Assembly: GCA_020634415.1 (NCBI GenBank)
Contig: JACKBT010000024.1
Coordinates: 11,708 to 75,707, forward strand
Length of the DNA: 64,000 nucleotides
Reading direction: 5' to 3'
Origin: Ardenticatenaceae bacterium
GTDB lineage: Bacteria; Chloroflexota; Anaerolineae; Promineifilales; Promineifilaceae
Shown: positions 52,113 through 60,951 of the stretch, piece after piece
Layout of the letters: every line of letters starts with the position of its first letter
How positions within the stretch are numbered: the stretch's first letter is position 1
Position numbers and translations under genes: made by a program
The notes under the pieces: model-generated
The model's database searches: none
The model's input: the letters and a program-made list of their open reading frames with translations, nothing else
Told to the model about the DNA's origin: nothing

Positions 52113-52810
52113 TGATTTATCGTTTGAATGCGTCGCAGCGGTTTTTGTTGCAGTCGTTGGTGCATTTTATTCGAGAGGGGAAGTTGAAGGAGCCGATTGG
52201 GACGTTTCCGCTGGGAAATCCGCCAACAGCGTATGCCATTCATTTGCGGGGTGAGGATAGTTTTGTTTTTGAGAATGTGGGGGATTTGGATGTGCTGTGC
52301 CAGGTGGGTATGTTGGGCTTTCAGTGGAATCGGACGGGGATGGGGAAGTTGTATTTTGTGACGGAGGCGGGGGAAACGGCCGTTCTCCACAATTTCCAAC
52401 TCCCATCTACACCCATTGGCTTTGATGTTTATCTGCCAGATGTGATTCATGCCATGAGCGGTGGTCAGTTGATGGTAAAGGGGCTGCCCGAAGTGGCGTT
52501 ATCGGATGTGGTGGCCGATGTGAAGCTGCGCCGGGTGTTGGTGGAGGTGTTGGTAGAGCGGTTGGTAACGGCCGTTTACACCCTCCTCAGCAAAGAAGAT
52601 TTCGTCACCTACAAAGCCATCGCTCAGCAGTTCGCCGATTGTTTGTTGCACATGCCAGCCACAGAAAGTGACCTCAAACATATGTACCACACGCTGGCCT
52701 TTTGGGATGATTTGGCAATTGAGACCAAATATATGACTCAGGCGCAACCTTTGCTGTATGCTCTGTGGCTGGTGGCGGCAGTGCGGATTGACGAATTGAA
52801 GAAAGTATAA
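52112..52810 (+). CDS. Hypothetical protein coupled to the YdcF-like gene
   Basis: A 232-residue soluble protein with no recognised family. It mixes short beta strands (YAIHLRGEDSFVFENVGDLD, FHNFQLP) and a helical C-terminal half (VLVEVLVERLVTAVYTLLSK). The TGATG overlap with the upstream gene shows cotranslation. Confidence 0.65.
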   Translation: MIYRLNASQRFLLQSLVHFIREGKLKEPIGTFPLGNPPTAYAIHLRGEDSFVFENVGDLDVLCQVGMLGFQWNRTGMGKLYFVTEAGETAVLHNFQLPSTPIGFDVYLPDVIHAMSGGQLMVKGLPEVALSDVVADVKLRRVLVEVLVERLVTAVYTLLSKEDFVTYKAIAQQFADCLLHMPATESDLKHMYHTLAFWDDLAIETKYMTQAQPLLYALWLVAAVRIDELKKV

Positions 52811-52880
52811 TGGCCGGAATCTTTCGTCTTTCCCGACAGCATTAGGGGCTGCGCTGATAGTTTGTTTCGGAGGTTAAATA

Positions 52881-53810
52881 ATGCGAATTGGACTGGTGAC
52901 ATCCCCCGACAGAGTGGGGCAAATTTCTCTCACGGATTTAGTAGAGCAGGTTGTGCAGGCCGAAGCGGCCGGTTTTGCCAGCTTTTGGCTGGTGCAGCTG
53001 CCGCTGGCGGGCAATGATGTGTTGACGGCTATTGCCCTGGCAGGGCAAAAAACAAGCCAGATTGAGTTGGGAACGGCCGTTATCTCCATCTACTCCCGTC
53101 ATCCCCTCACCCTGGCCCAGCAAACCCTTAGCACCCAAGTGGCCGTAGACGGCCGTTTCACCTTAGGCATTGGCCTTTCCCATCAACCCGTTGTGGAATA
53201 TATGATGGGGCTATCCTACGACAAACCTGCCCGTTATATGAAGGAGTATTTGTCTGTGTTACGGCCGTTGTTGGCAGGCCAAAAAGTGAACTTCTCCGGC
53301 GAGAATTTCCAAGTGAACGCCTCCTTACATGTGAACAATAGCACACCCTCGCCCGTCCTTCTCGCGGCCCTGGCTCCCCTCATGCTGCGCCTCGCGGGCG
53401 AAACGGCCGATGGCACAGTTACCTGGATGACCGGCCTCAGCACCATTGCCAACCACATCGTCCCCCGCATCACCGCCGCCGCCGTCGGACGACCCCAACC
53501 CCGTGTTGTTGCCTCCCTGCCCCTTTTGGTGACGGATGATGTAGCGAACGGCCGTGAACAGATCGGCAAAGCCTATGTGCGCTATGGGCAGTTGACCAAC
53601 TATCGCCGCATGTTAGACCTGGAAGGGGCGGCTGGCCCGGCAGAGGTGGCCATTGTGGGCAACGAGCGTGAGGTAGAAAGCCAGCTAAGAGCTTTAGCCG
53701 ATGCAGGCGCGACTGATTTTATAGCGTCTGTTCACTATGAAGGCGACGACAACACCCTCAGCCAAACGCGCACCTGGGAATTCCTCAAGTCGTTGGGGGG
53801 CAAAATATAA
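52881..53810 (+). CDS. LLM-class F420-dependent oxidoreductase
   Basis: A 309-residue luciferase-like TIM-barrel flavin/F420 oxidoreductase. Motifs: MRIGLVTSPDRVGQISL, AEAAGFASFWLVQLP, IELGTAVISIYSRHPLTLAQ and FTLGIGLSHQPVVEYMMGLS. Such enzymes use reduced F420 or FMN; the C-terminal part is longer than bacterial luciferase. The substrate is unknown. GGAGG lies seven bases before the ATG. It is transcribed toward a decamer repeat and the next methyltransferase gene. Confidence 0.9.
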   Translation: MRIGLVTSPDRVGQISLTDLVEQVVQAEAAGFASFWLVQLPLAGNDVLTAIALAGQKTSQIELGTAVISIYSRHPLTLAQQTLSTQVAVDGRFTLGIGLSHQPVVEYMMGLSYDKPARYMKEYLSVLRPLLAGQKVNFSGENFQVNASLHVNNSTPSPVLLAALAPLMLRLAGETADGTVTWMTGLSTIANHIVPRITAAAVGRPQPRVVASLPLLVTDDVANGREQIGKAYVRYGQLTNYRRMLDLEGAAGPAEVAIVGNEREVESQLRALADAGATDFIASVHYEGDDNTLSQTRTWEFLKSLGGKI

Positions 53811-53812
53811 CC

Positions 53813-53888
53813 AAGTTCCTTTGAGTTCCTCTAAGCTCCTCTGAGTTCCCCTCTTCTGAGGAAATGAGGGGAACTGAGGGGAGCTTTT
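53813..53888. repeat. AGTTCCTCT decamer inverted repeat
   Basis: AAGTTCCTTTG, AGTTCCTCTA, AGCTCCTCTG, AGTTCCCCTC face GAGGGGAACT and GAGGGGAGCT, followed by TTTT. The element resembles the one after the STAND gene (39078-39145) and may end the LLM transcript. Confidence 0.8.
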
Positions 53889-53910
53889 AGCAACGTTTTG
53901 AGGAGAACCA

Positions 53911-54702
53911 ATGTCAGAAAACAGTGATCATTACGAAGACAAATTTATCGCTTTTTTGGAAGTAATGTGGGGCGATGGGTATCTCTCCCCAGGCGGCGCG
54001 GCTGAGATTCGGCGGCTGCTAGAGGGGATTGATCTGGTGGGCAAGGAGGTGTTGGATATTGGCTGTGGTTCGGGGGGAATTACGGTTTTGTTGGCGACGG
54101 AATTTGGTGCAGCCAGGGTGATTGGCGTGGATGTGGAGGAGCCTGTCTGCCGCCATGCGCGGGAAACGGCCGTTCGCGCTGGTGCTGCCGACCGCGTAGA
54201 CATCCGCCAAATTTCACCCGATGAACCCATTCCCTTACCCGATGGCTCGCTGGACATCGTATTCAGCAAAGATTCCATCGTCCACATCCCCGATAAGGAG
54301 ACATTGGCCCAACAAGCCTTCCGCCTCCTCAAGCCAGGCGGCTGGTTCGTGGCCTCCGATTGGCTCATCAGCCACGACGGGCCGCCCTCGCCGGAAATGG
54401 CCGACTATATCCGGCGCGAGGATTTGGATTTTGGCATGGCCTCGCCGCGGCGGTATCAAAAGGCATTAGCGGCGGCTGGTTTTGTCAATATTCACCTCAA
54501 TAACCGCAACCCCTGGTATTTGGCTAAGGCTAAAGGCGAGTTGGCGCGGATGCAGGGGCCAGAGCGCCCTCAATTTGATGCCACGCTGGGGCATGAGGGA
54601 ATTGAGGAGCAGATTGAATTGTGGCAGGCTATGCTGGTGGTGTTGGCGACGGGCGAACATTGTCCGCATCACTTCCGCGCTCAGAAACCAGGTAATTCAT
54701 GA
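53911..54702 (+). CDS. SAM-dependent methyltransferase, PEAMT-like
   Basis: A 263-residue class I methyltransferase with motif I VLDIGCGSGGITVLLA, acidic GVDVEEPV, and RLLKPGGWFVASDW. The FLEVMWGDGYLSPGG start and the aromatic C-terminal half resemble phosphoethanolamine N-methyltransferase-type enzymes that make choline head groups. It overlaps the next GH30 gene by four bases. The exact substrate is inference. Confidence 0.82.
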   Translation: MSENSDHYEDKFIAFLEVMWGDGYLSPGGAAEIRRLLEGIDLVGKEVLDIGCGSGGITVLLATEFGAARVIGVDVEEPVCRHARETAVRAGAADRVDIRQISPDEPIPLPDGSLDIVFSKDSIVHIPDKETLAQQAFRLLKPGGWFVASDWLISHDGPPSPEMADYIRREDLDFGMASPRRYQKALAAAGFVNIHLNNRNPWYLAKAKGELARMQGPERPQFDATLGHEGIEEQIELWQAMLVVLATGEHCPHHFRAQKPGNS

Positions 54703-56237
54703 TGGCTGATTTTAAGTTAATGGGTAACTACTTAGCCCCTCTGGAGCGATCCTCCGGGAGGTTCGTCCCAGAGGTAACATCTCGTTTGAAACCTCCCGGA
54801 GGGTTAGTAGTTACGTTAATGGTAATGGCTGCTATGTGTGGCTTCTTGGCGGCCTGTGGGGGCACAACGGCCGTTACCCCCACGCCCCAGCCCACAGCCA
54901 TCCCCGCCGCTGGGCAAATCTTCCTCGACCCTGAGAAACAGTACCAAACGATTGAGGGGTTTGGGGCTTCGGGTGCCTGGTGGGCGCAAGATGTGGGCGG
55001 TTGGGATGAGGCGGTGCGCCAGGAAATTACGAAGCTGCTGTTTGACCGTGAACAAGGTATTGGCTTAACCATCTATCGCTACAACATTGGGGCGGGCGCG
55101 GGTGAGAATATCCGCGATGAATGGCGGCGCACTGAGGGATTTGCGGTTGAACCCGGCGTGTATGATTGGTCACGGGATGCGGGGGCGATGTGGGTTTTGC
55201 AAACGGCCGTTGCCTATGGTGTGCAACACGTCGTCGCCTTCAGCAACAGCCCGCCAGCCTGGTTAACCCTTTCCGGCCAGGTAACTGGTGGGCAAAACGG
55301 CACAACCAACATCACGCCAGAAAACTATGAAGCCTACGCCACTTACCTGATAGACATTGTGCGCCATTTGCAAGAGCAAGGTATCCCTGTAAAAGAGCTA
55401 AGTGCCATCAACGAGCCACAGTGGGATTGGAGCCATAACAATGGACAGGAAGGGGCACATTACGCCCCCGCTGAGGCCGCCGCTCTGACACGAGTTTTAA
55501 TTGAGCAAATTCAGGCGGCTGATTTAGATGTGAAAATATCGGCCGTTGAGTCGGGCGAATGGGATGGCAGTCAACCCTATATCGAAGCCCTCATGGCCGA
55601 TCCGCTCATTCGAGAAACAATTGATCATTTTGCTCTGCACTCTTATTGGTCAACGGCCGATGACAAAAAGCGTCTGGCGCGATATATGGCCCAAAATTAC
55701 CCCGATCTCCCCCTGGTAATGAGCGAGTGGACAGAAATGGTCGGTGGGCGCAGTTTGAGCATGAGTTCGGCTCTGGTGATGGCCAATACCATCCATGAAG
55801 ATTTGGTCATTGGCAATGTGTTGTCCTGGCAATATTGGATTGCCGTCTCCAAATATGATTACCGGGACGGTCTAATCTATGTGCAGCCCTTTGACCAAAG
55901 TTACTCCATTACCAAGCGATTATGGGTCTTGGGCAATTACAGTCGTTTTATTCAGCCGGGGGCCGTGCGCCTGGAGGCGGCCTTGGCGGAGGAAGATGCG
56001 TTGGTGCGTCTTTCTGCCTGGCAGCATGAAGAACGGGGTGAAACAGTAATGGTGCTCATCAACAATCGCGCTGATGATTTGCGCCTGGCACTCCCCGCTG
56101 TAGCTGGAGCGGCGGGGATGATGGTCTACGAGACATCGGCGGCGCACGATTTGGCCGAGCAGTACGCGGGTGAGCCGTTGCTTGTTTATGCTTTTCCGGC
56201 TAAGAGTGTGACGACGATTGTGTGGCAACGGCCGTAA
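54699..56237 (+). CDS. Glycoside hydrolase family 30 lipoprotein
   Basis: Secreted glycosidase of the GH30 clan (glucosylceramidase, endo-beta-1,6-glucanase, xylanase types). The barrel starts at TIEGFGASGAWWAQDVGG; the acid/base Glu is in INEPQW (Glu239) and the nucleophile in MSEWTE (Glu343). A lipobox GFLAACGG lies at about residue 48-55. Start is uncertain: the ATG at 54699 overlaps the methyltransferase stop but puts a 65-bp repeat between start and signal peptide; ATG codons at 54819 and 54825 give a normal signal peptide without a Shine-Dalgarno. The substrate is unknown. Confidence 0.88.
   Translation: MMADFKLMGNYLAPLERSSGRFVPEVTSRLKPPGGLVVTLMVMAAMCGFLAACGGTTAVTPTPQPTAIPAAGQIFLDPEKQYQTIEGFGASGAWWAQDVGGWDEAVRQEITKLLFDREQGIGLTIYRYNIGAGAGENIRDEWRRTEGFAVEPGVYDWSRDAGAMWVLQTAVAYGVQHVVAFSNSPPAWLTLSGQVTGGQNGTTNITPENYEAYATYLIDIVRHLQEQGIPVKELSAINEPQWDWSHNNGQEGAHYAPAEAAALTRVLIEQIQAADLDVKISAVESGEWDGSQPYIEALMADPLIRETIDHFALHSYWSTADDKKRLARYMAQNYPDLPLVMSEWTEMVGGRSLSMSSALVMANTIHEDLVIGNVLSWQYWIAVSKYDYRDGLIYVQPFDQSYSITKRLWVLGNYSRFIQPGAVRLEAALAEEDALVRLSAWQHEERGETVMVLINNRADDLRLALPAVAGAAGMMVYETSAAHDLAEQYAGEPLLVYAFPAKSVTTIVWQRP
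54741..54806. repeat. CCTCCGGGAGG-type palindrome pair inside a coding 5' end
   Basis: Two blocks, CCTCCGGGAGGTTCG and AAACCTCCCGGAGGGTTAG, match the arrangement at 13911-13970. They lie between the first start codon and the signal peptide of the GH30 gene. Confidence 0.82.
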
Positions 56238-56368
56238 TGGGCATTTCCAAGTAGAACTTACGCCGTTGCTCTGGCTGGTGTCACACCGAGCCAGACGAGA
56301 GACTGGAGATTGCGACTGGCCCCATCTCCTATCTCCCCACCACAAGATCATTCGCGCAAACCGGTCGC
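56238..56368. repeat. Degenerate heptamer repeat between convergent genes
   Basis: GAGACTGGAGATT faces CCATCTCCTATCTCC (about 56299-56337). Nothing else seen in this spacer. Confidence 0.65.
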
Positions 56369-56806
56369 CTATCCCGCTGCCAGATACCAGACCAAAGCCA
56401 CCACAAACAGCCCAATAAAGCCGGCGATCATGATGCCCAGTGTTTGGGCATAACCGGGCGGGGTAATGCGGCCTTGGTTATCCAAAGCTTTGATGATGGG
56501 AAATAAGCGCCAGAAAAAGGAGAAGATGGAGGCTATCAGGGCCACAACCGTCCATAATTGGGTAGTGGCTTCTGTCGTCAATAGAATCACTACCAGCAAA
56601 GCGATGAAAATCAGCTTCGTGCCAGCCACCCAAAACACCAGGTAGCGGACAAATTGATGGATTTCGGGGTCGGCTTTGGATTTTTCCCAGGCGTTGAAAA
56701 CGCCTACGCCATTGCCTCTTTGTGAGCCTGGGGCGAAGTATAGGGTCAGGATGTTGAGGCTTTCCAGAAGGATAAATACGATGATGGCGATGGCTAAACT
56801 GTTCAT
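56369..56806 (-). CDS. Hypothetical four-helix membrane protein
   Basis: A 145-residue protein with four membrane helices (about 3-25, 52-75, 85-103 and 122-143) and a short loop with GSQRGNGVGVFNAWEKSKAD. No family recognised. It faces the GH30 gene. Confidence 0.65.
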   Translation of the reverse strand: MNSLAIAIIVFILLESLNILTLYFAPGSQRGNGVGVFNAWEKSKADPEIHQFVRYLVFWVAGTKLIFIALLVVILLTTEATTQLWTVVALIASIFSFFWRLFPIIKALDNQGRITPPGYAQTLGIMIAGFIGLFVVALVWYLAAG

Positions 56807-56880
56807 ATGGCTGTCACTTTTTATTTTAGATTGTCTCGGTTGATTGAAAAGGAAAATATCCTTAACGGATGCCTAGTAGG

Positions 56881-56975
56881 CTGTCGGAAAAGTGGTCGTA
56901 GGCGCGGTATCCTTACCGCGTCCCCCGAGCGCGAAAAGGATTTCGCGGCTACAAATTGGGGTTCTCCGACAAACT
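56881..56975. repeat. TAGGCGCGGTATCC-type intergenic repeat with outer arms
   Basis: Core GCGGTATCCTTACCGC and GCGCGAAAAGGATTTCGCGGC, as at 41080-41137, framed by TGTCGGAAAA and TTCTCCGACA, so the whole could fold as a three-stem structure. Confidence 0.75.
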
Positions 56976-57068
56976 GCTAGTTTACCCGTAAAGTATGGCT
57001 GATGAAAATGACAACGGCCGTTTCCCTTTTCATAGGCGTGCGGGTCAAAGTCGGCTACCATTAACCGC

Positions 57069-58070
57069 ATGATTGCACAAGAATGGCACAGTTGGACAAA
57101 CCCAGATAAGGCCGATGCTTACGAAAAGCTGCTGCGTGAAACCCTCATTCCTGGCTGCGAAGCCAAAGGCATTCCCGGCTATCGCGGCGTGCAAGTGCTG
57201 CGGCGCAGAGCGACCAGTGATGAAGTCCTTTTCAAAACGATTTTCTACTTTGAAGCAGAAGAATATGCCCTGCGGTTTGCGGCAACAGCCGGCGAAACCC
57301 TTATCACTCCTGATATTGCCAGCCCCTTATTGAAACGATTTGACCCACAAGCGGCCCATTATGAGGTGGCGGTGCGCATTGACCAGCCGCAGGGACGTAT
57401 GAGCCATTTGCACTGCGACGAGGAACTGCGCCATTATATCACTGCCAATTTGCGTGACTTTGCCTTTCATTCCCCTGAACTGGAGAAAGGCAAACGGGCG
57501 GCGGCGGTGGCGGTTACGGTTGTGCATGTGGCCCACCAGCCAGAGGTGTATGGCATTCCTTTTGAACCGAGTTGGGCTGATGATGCGGCCATTTTGCTGA
57601 CGCGCCGCTCGGCGAAGTTGAAGAAACATGCGGGGCAGTGGGCCTTGCCCGGTGGCCGGATTGATGAGGGAGAGAGGCCAGAGGAGACGGCTTTGCGTGA
57701 ATTGGCGGAGGAGGTGGGGCTGCAGTTGGGGTTGGAGCGGGTGATCGGCCGTTTAGATGATTACACCACACGCTCTGGTTTCACCATCAAGCCTGTTGTT
57801 GTTTGGGGGGGGCGCGTGACGGGCTTGCTGCCCAATCCCGCCGAAGTGGATTCTATTCACCGCATCCCTGTCGCCGAATTCATGCGGGAGGATGCCCCCA
57901 TCTTGCAGCACATCCCCGAAAGCGAAAACCCGGTTTTGTTAATGCCGATGGGGGACAGTTGGATTGCCGCGCCAACGGCCGCTATTTTGTACCAGTTCCG
58001 CGAGGTGTGTATTTTGGGCAAACCAACCCGCGTGGCGCACTTTGAGCAGCCCTATTTTGCCTGGAAGTAG
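57069..58070 (+). CDS. Fusion of ABM-like domain and NUDIX hydrolase
   Basis: A 333-residue protein with two parts. Residues 1-100 resemble an antibiotic-biosynthesis-monooxygenase-like ferredoxin fold (AQEWHSWTNPDKADAYEKLL, GYRGVQVLRR, EVLFKTIFYF). Residues about 135-315 form a NUDIX domain with the full box starting at about residue 195 (GRIDEGERPEETALRELAEE, then VGL) and the CoA-pyrophosphatase-like lead LTRRSAKLKKHAGQWALPGG. NUDIX enzymes hydrolyse nucleoside-diphosphate derivatives; the ABM part may bind a ligand or heme. No Shine-Dalgarno is visible before the ATG. Confidence 0.8.
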   Translation: MIAQEWHSWTNPDKADAYEKLLRETLIPGCEAKGIPGYRGVQVLRRRATSDEVLFKTIFYFEAEEYALRFAATAGETLITPDIASPLLKRFDPQAAHYEVAVRIDQPQGRMSHLHCDEELRHYITANLRDFAFHSPELEKGKRAAAVAVTVVHVAHQPEVYGIPFEPSWADDAAILLTRRSAKLKKHAGQWALPGGRIDEGERPEETALRELAEEVGLQLGLERVIGRLDDYTTRSGFTIKPVVVWGGRVTGLLPNPAEVDSIHRIPVAEFMREDAPILQHIPESENPVLLMPMGDSWIAAPTAAILYQFREVCILGKPTRVAHFEQPYFAWK

Positions 58071-58075
58071 GGGAG

Positions 58076-58127
58076 AGTAGAGACTGGGGACTGGGGACTG
58101 GTAATCTCCAGTCTCCAGTCTCCAATT
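58076..58127. repeat. Heptamer inverted repeat (GAGACT family)
   Basis: GAGACTG, GGGACTG, GGGACTG face CAGTCTC, CAGTCTC, CAATTGC between convergent genes (NUDIX fusion and acetyltransferase). Confidence 0.85.
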
Positions 58128-58128
58128 G

Positions 58129-59385
58129 CTAAAAACGGGAGAGGCAGATGGGTTTTTGGTTGGTGCGGAAGAGTTGGGTGATGAGGGGAACGGCCGTTTT
58201 CTCCGAAATTTGCGCCAAACCATAGTGGTACAACTGCTCAAAGGTGATGGCCCCCGTTACCAGCGACGAAAATTCAGCAATATCCATCTCAATGGCCACT
58301 TCATATTCGGGATGAGTGGAAACATAGGGTTTGCCCTCGGCAAACCAAACCACCGTGCTGCCTTCATTTTCGGGCAAAAAGCTGTCGTGGACGGTGATTT
58401 TGAGGCGGCAGGTTTGCCCGCCAAAGTTGTGCTCGGCTAACACTTCAAAGAGGCGGGGTACGTCTATGACGCGGTACATGATGCCCACTGCCTGGACATT
58501 GCTTTCGTGGGAGGGCGGCAGTAAGAGGCTGTCACGCCCGCCGCGATTGCGTGGATCGGGCAAGATGAAGTGCAGGGTGTCGTCGTAGGTGGTGTAGAGG
58601 AGGCGGTCGAACTGATCGGCCTGGCTGTGGAGGAAGGTGGAAAGTTCCAGGAAGGCTTCTGGCGTTTCGTATACCCACTCTTGAATGACCAGATCGTTGA
58701 CGAGGAAGTTGTCGGGTGAGCGTTTTTGGAAGCTGTAGATGAGGTAGCCTAGAAGCTGGTCGCCTTGTTGGCAGCCGAGGCAGTGCCAGCCGGGGCGTTT
58801 GAGGAAGTTTTCCCATTCGGGCAGGGTGCGCTGGAAGAGGCCGTTGGTGCGCTGCCAGTAGCGTTGATGGCAGTCGTGGAGGGCCTGGATGTCGGCGGGG
58901 GTGAGGGGGGTGAGGTGGGCTTTGGAACGGCCGTTGGGTAGCCACTTGGGGGCCAGCTCATATCTGTTCAACTTGCCGCCAAAACCAAAACCCATCTGCT
59001 TGTAGAAATCGGGCCGAAAAGGGTAGAGGGCTGTCATGCACGCGCCCTGCTGCCGGTAGTGGCGTAGAAAATAGAGCAGCATGTCGCGGGCGACTTTCTC
59101 TTTTTTGTGGAGCAAAGCGACGGCCACGCCGCCAATGCCGCCGGTGAGGGTGCCGGTGGAGAGGAGATTCATCTGGAAGTCATGCAGGCGCATGATGCCC
59201 AGTAATTTGTTATCTTCAAAGAGGCCATGGAAGGCAACGAACGGCTGTTCATGCCAATCCATCATATTTCGTTGACTGCTCTCCAGGTCTTCGGCCGTTA
59301 CCACGCCGATGCCTGGATAGGCTTCGGCCTGTATGCGGGCCGCGTCCGGCCAGTCACCATCCTGCAACACCCTCATCTCACGCAT
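58129..59385 (-). CDS. Eis-like GNAT N-acetyltransferase
   Basis: A 418-residue acetyltransferase of the Eis-like type: an N-terminal GNAT domain with acetyl-CoA loop (LTGGIGGVAVALLHKKEKVA), a second degenerate GNAT-like domain and a C-terminal SCP2-type domain. Eis proteins acetylate aminoglycosides or lysines; the substrate here is unknown. I choose the ATG at 59385 with AGGAG six bases before it; a longer frame reaching 59460 lacks one. Confidence 0.85.
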   Translation of the reverse strand: MREMRVLQDGDWPDAARIQAEAYPGIGVVTAEDLESSQRNMMDWHEQPFVAFHGLFEDNKLLGIMRLHDFQMNLLSTGTLTGGIGGVAVALLHKKEKVARDMLLYFLRHYRQQGACMTALYPFRPDFYKQMGFGFGGKLNRYELAPKWLPNGRSKAHLTPLTPADIQALHDCHQRYWQRTNGLFQRTLPEWENFLKRPGWHCLGCQQGDQLLGYLIYSFQKRSPDNFLVNDLVIQEWVYETPEAFLELSTFLHSQADQFDRLLYTTYDDTLHFILPDPRNRGGRDSLLLPPSHESNVQAVGIMYRVIDVPRLFEVLAEHNFGGQTCRLKITVHDSFLPENEGSTVVWFAEGKPYVSTHPEYEVAIEMDIAEFSSLVTGAITFEQLYHYGLAQISEKTAVPLITQLFRTNQKPICLSRF

Positions 59386-59453
59386 AGCTGTCTCCTTTGT
59401 GGTAAGCATAATGCCAATGCGTAAATGGGGCGAGTAAATGAGCAAGTTGATGA

Positions 59454-59497
59454 TTGACATTTGCCTCTAGGCGCATATAATTTAGGTATACCTAAAT
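59454..59497 (+). promoter_or_regulatory. Strong promoter with 18-bp palindromic operator
   Basis: TTGACA (59454-59459) and a perfect TATAAT (59476-59481) with a 16-base spacer. The perfect palindrome ATTTAGGTATACCTAAAT (59480-59497) covers the end of the -10 box and the expected start (about 59488), the classic site for a repressor. TTAGG-like half-sites are reminiscent of DtxR/MntR-type boxes, but the regulator is not identified. A 36-codon frame (59520-59630) lies in the leader before the glycosyltransferase gene; its reality is doubtful. Confidence 0.8.
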
Positions 59498-59643
59498 ATT
59501 TAATTAGGCATAATCCAAAATGGCAAATTATTATTTGTGCTGCCGGGAGACGCGCAGGGTTGTAGGCCATGCAATGGCAATGACCAGCAGGCAGAATGCT
59601 TCGGGGCGGTGCAGTGACAACAACGATTGATTGAGGTGTAATT

Positions 59644-60885
59644 ATGGCGAAAATTGTTTATGTTGGTTTGCCCGCTCACGGGCATACCAACCCCACGCTG
59701 CCCGTTATGCAAGAGCTGGTGGCACGTGGGCACGATGTTATTTATTACAATGCCGAGTGGCTGCGGCGCAAAGTGGAGCCAACGGGTGTTGTCTATCGGG
59801 CTTTGCCCGAACCACTGCCGACGGAGCGGGAGGTCGCTGAGGCACTTCATGAACTGATTCATGCTTCGCTCATCATCTCGCGCATGAGTGGGCATCTGAC
59901 GCGGTTTTTGATAGAGGAGTTTGCGCGGGAACAGCCTGATTTGGTGATTTATGATTCGGCGGCAATGTGGGGGTATATTGCCGCCCGCACCCATCACATT
60001 GCCCATATCTGTTTCGTCACCACCTTTGTGATGGATGGCTCGCAGGGGGCGATTGGCTGGCAGACGATGCTGCGTTTTATGTGGGGGGCCTTGCCCCATG
60101 TGCCTAAGCTGCTGCGCTGGCGGCGGGAGATGGCGCGGGAGTTTGGCAAGGGGAATGCGGGTGGCATTACCGAATATGCGGATTTGAATATTGTTTTTAC
60201 GTCGCGGGAGTTTCATCCAAAGAACAGCTTTTTTGACGGCCGTTTCCGGTTTGTCGGCCCTTCTTTCAACAAGGCTACACGCGATGGTGGGTTTCCTTTT
60301 GAGCAGTTACAGGAGGGGACGAAGGTGTACATCTCGCTGGGTACGATTAATCATTTGAATATGGGGTTTTATACGGCCGTTTTCACTGCCTTTGCCAATT
60401 ACCCTGCCCAATTCATCCTCTCCGTTGGCAAAAATACAGACATAGCCCAATTAGGCCCCATCCCCACCAACTTCATCGTGCGCAACCATGTGCCTCAACT
60501 GGACATTTTGCAGAGCGTAGATGCCTTCATCACTCACGGCGGCATGAACAGCGTGCACGAGGGACTGTACTATGGTGTACCCGAAATTGCTGTGCCCAGC
60601 CATTTGGAGCAGTTGCTGAATGGCAAGCGGGTGGCTGAAACGCAAACGGGCATCTTGTTAGGCGCTCAATATCCGTATGGCCGAGTAACACCCCAGGAAC
60701 TGCGGCAAGCCCTGGATGCGGTGCTGCATCAGCCCCATTACGGGCAAAATGCGGCACGTATGGGTCAGACGTTGCAGGCTGCTGGCGGCTATTTGCACGC
60801 TGTGGCGGAAATTGAGGCGTATTTGGGGCGGGAGGGGGCGAATGAATTCGCGGCAACAACGACAAAACCTGCCTTCGCAGGTTAA
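59644..60885 (+). CDS. MGT-family glycosyltransferase (GT1)
   Basis: UDP-glycosyltransferase of the MGT/GT1 type, 413 residues. Motifs: KIVYVGLPAHGHTNPTLPV at the N-terminus, YISLGTINHL, and the donor-binding HGGMNSVHEGLYYGVPEIAV. Macrolide glycosyltransferases inactivate macrolides or glycosylate natural products and lipids; the acceptor is unknown. The promoter with its palindromic operator and the roughly 156-base leader suggest tight control, perhaps by a metal- or ligand-sensing repressor. Confidence 0.9.
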   Translation: MAKIVYVGLPAHGHTNPTLPVMQELVARGHDVIYYNAEWLRRKVEPTGVVYRALPEPLPTEREVAEALHELIHASLIISRMSGHLTRFLIEEFAREQPDLVIYDSAAMWGYIAARTHHIAHICFVTTFVMDGSQGAIGWQTMLRFMWGALPHVPKLLRWRREMAREFGKGNAGGITEYADLNIVFTSREFHPKNSFFDGRFRFVGPSFNKATRDGGFPFEQLQEGTKVYISLGTINHLNMGFYTAVFTAFANYPAQFILSVGKNTDIAQLGPIPTNFIVRNHVPQLDILQSVDAFITHGGMNSVHEGLYYGVPEIAVPSHLEQLLNGKRVAETQTGILLGAQYPYGRVTPQELRQALDAVLHQPHYGQNAARMGQTLQAAGGYLHAVAEIEAYLGREGANEFAATTTKPAFAG

Positions 60886-60888
60886 AAA

Positions 60889-60930
60889 TGGAGATTGGAG
60901 ATTGGCCCAATCTCCAATCTCCAATCTCTA
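60889..60930. repeat. Heptamer inverted repeat (GAGATT subtype)
   Basis: GGAGATT, GGAGATT face AATCTCC, AATCTCC, AATCTCT, between the glycosyltransferase stop and the next gene. Confidence 0.88.
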
Positions 60931-60951
60931 AGCGTAGGAAGGATGTTGACA

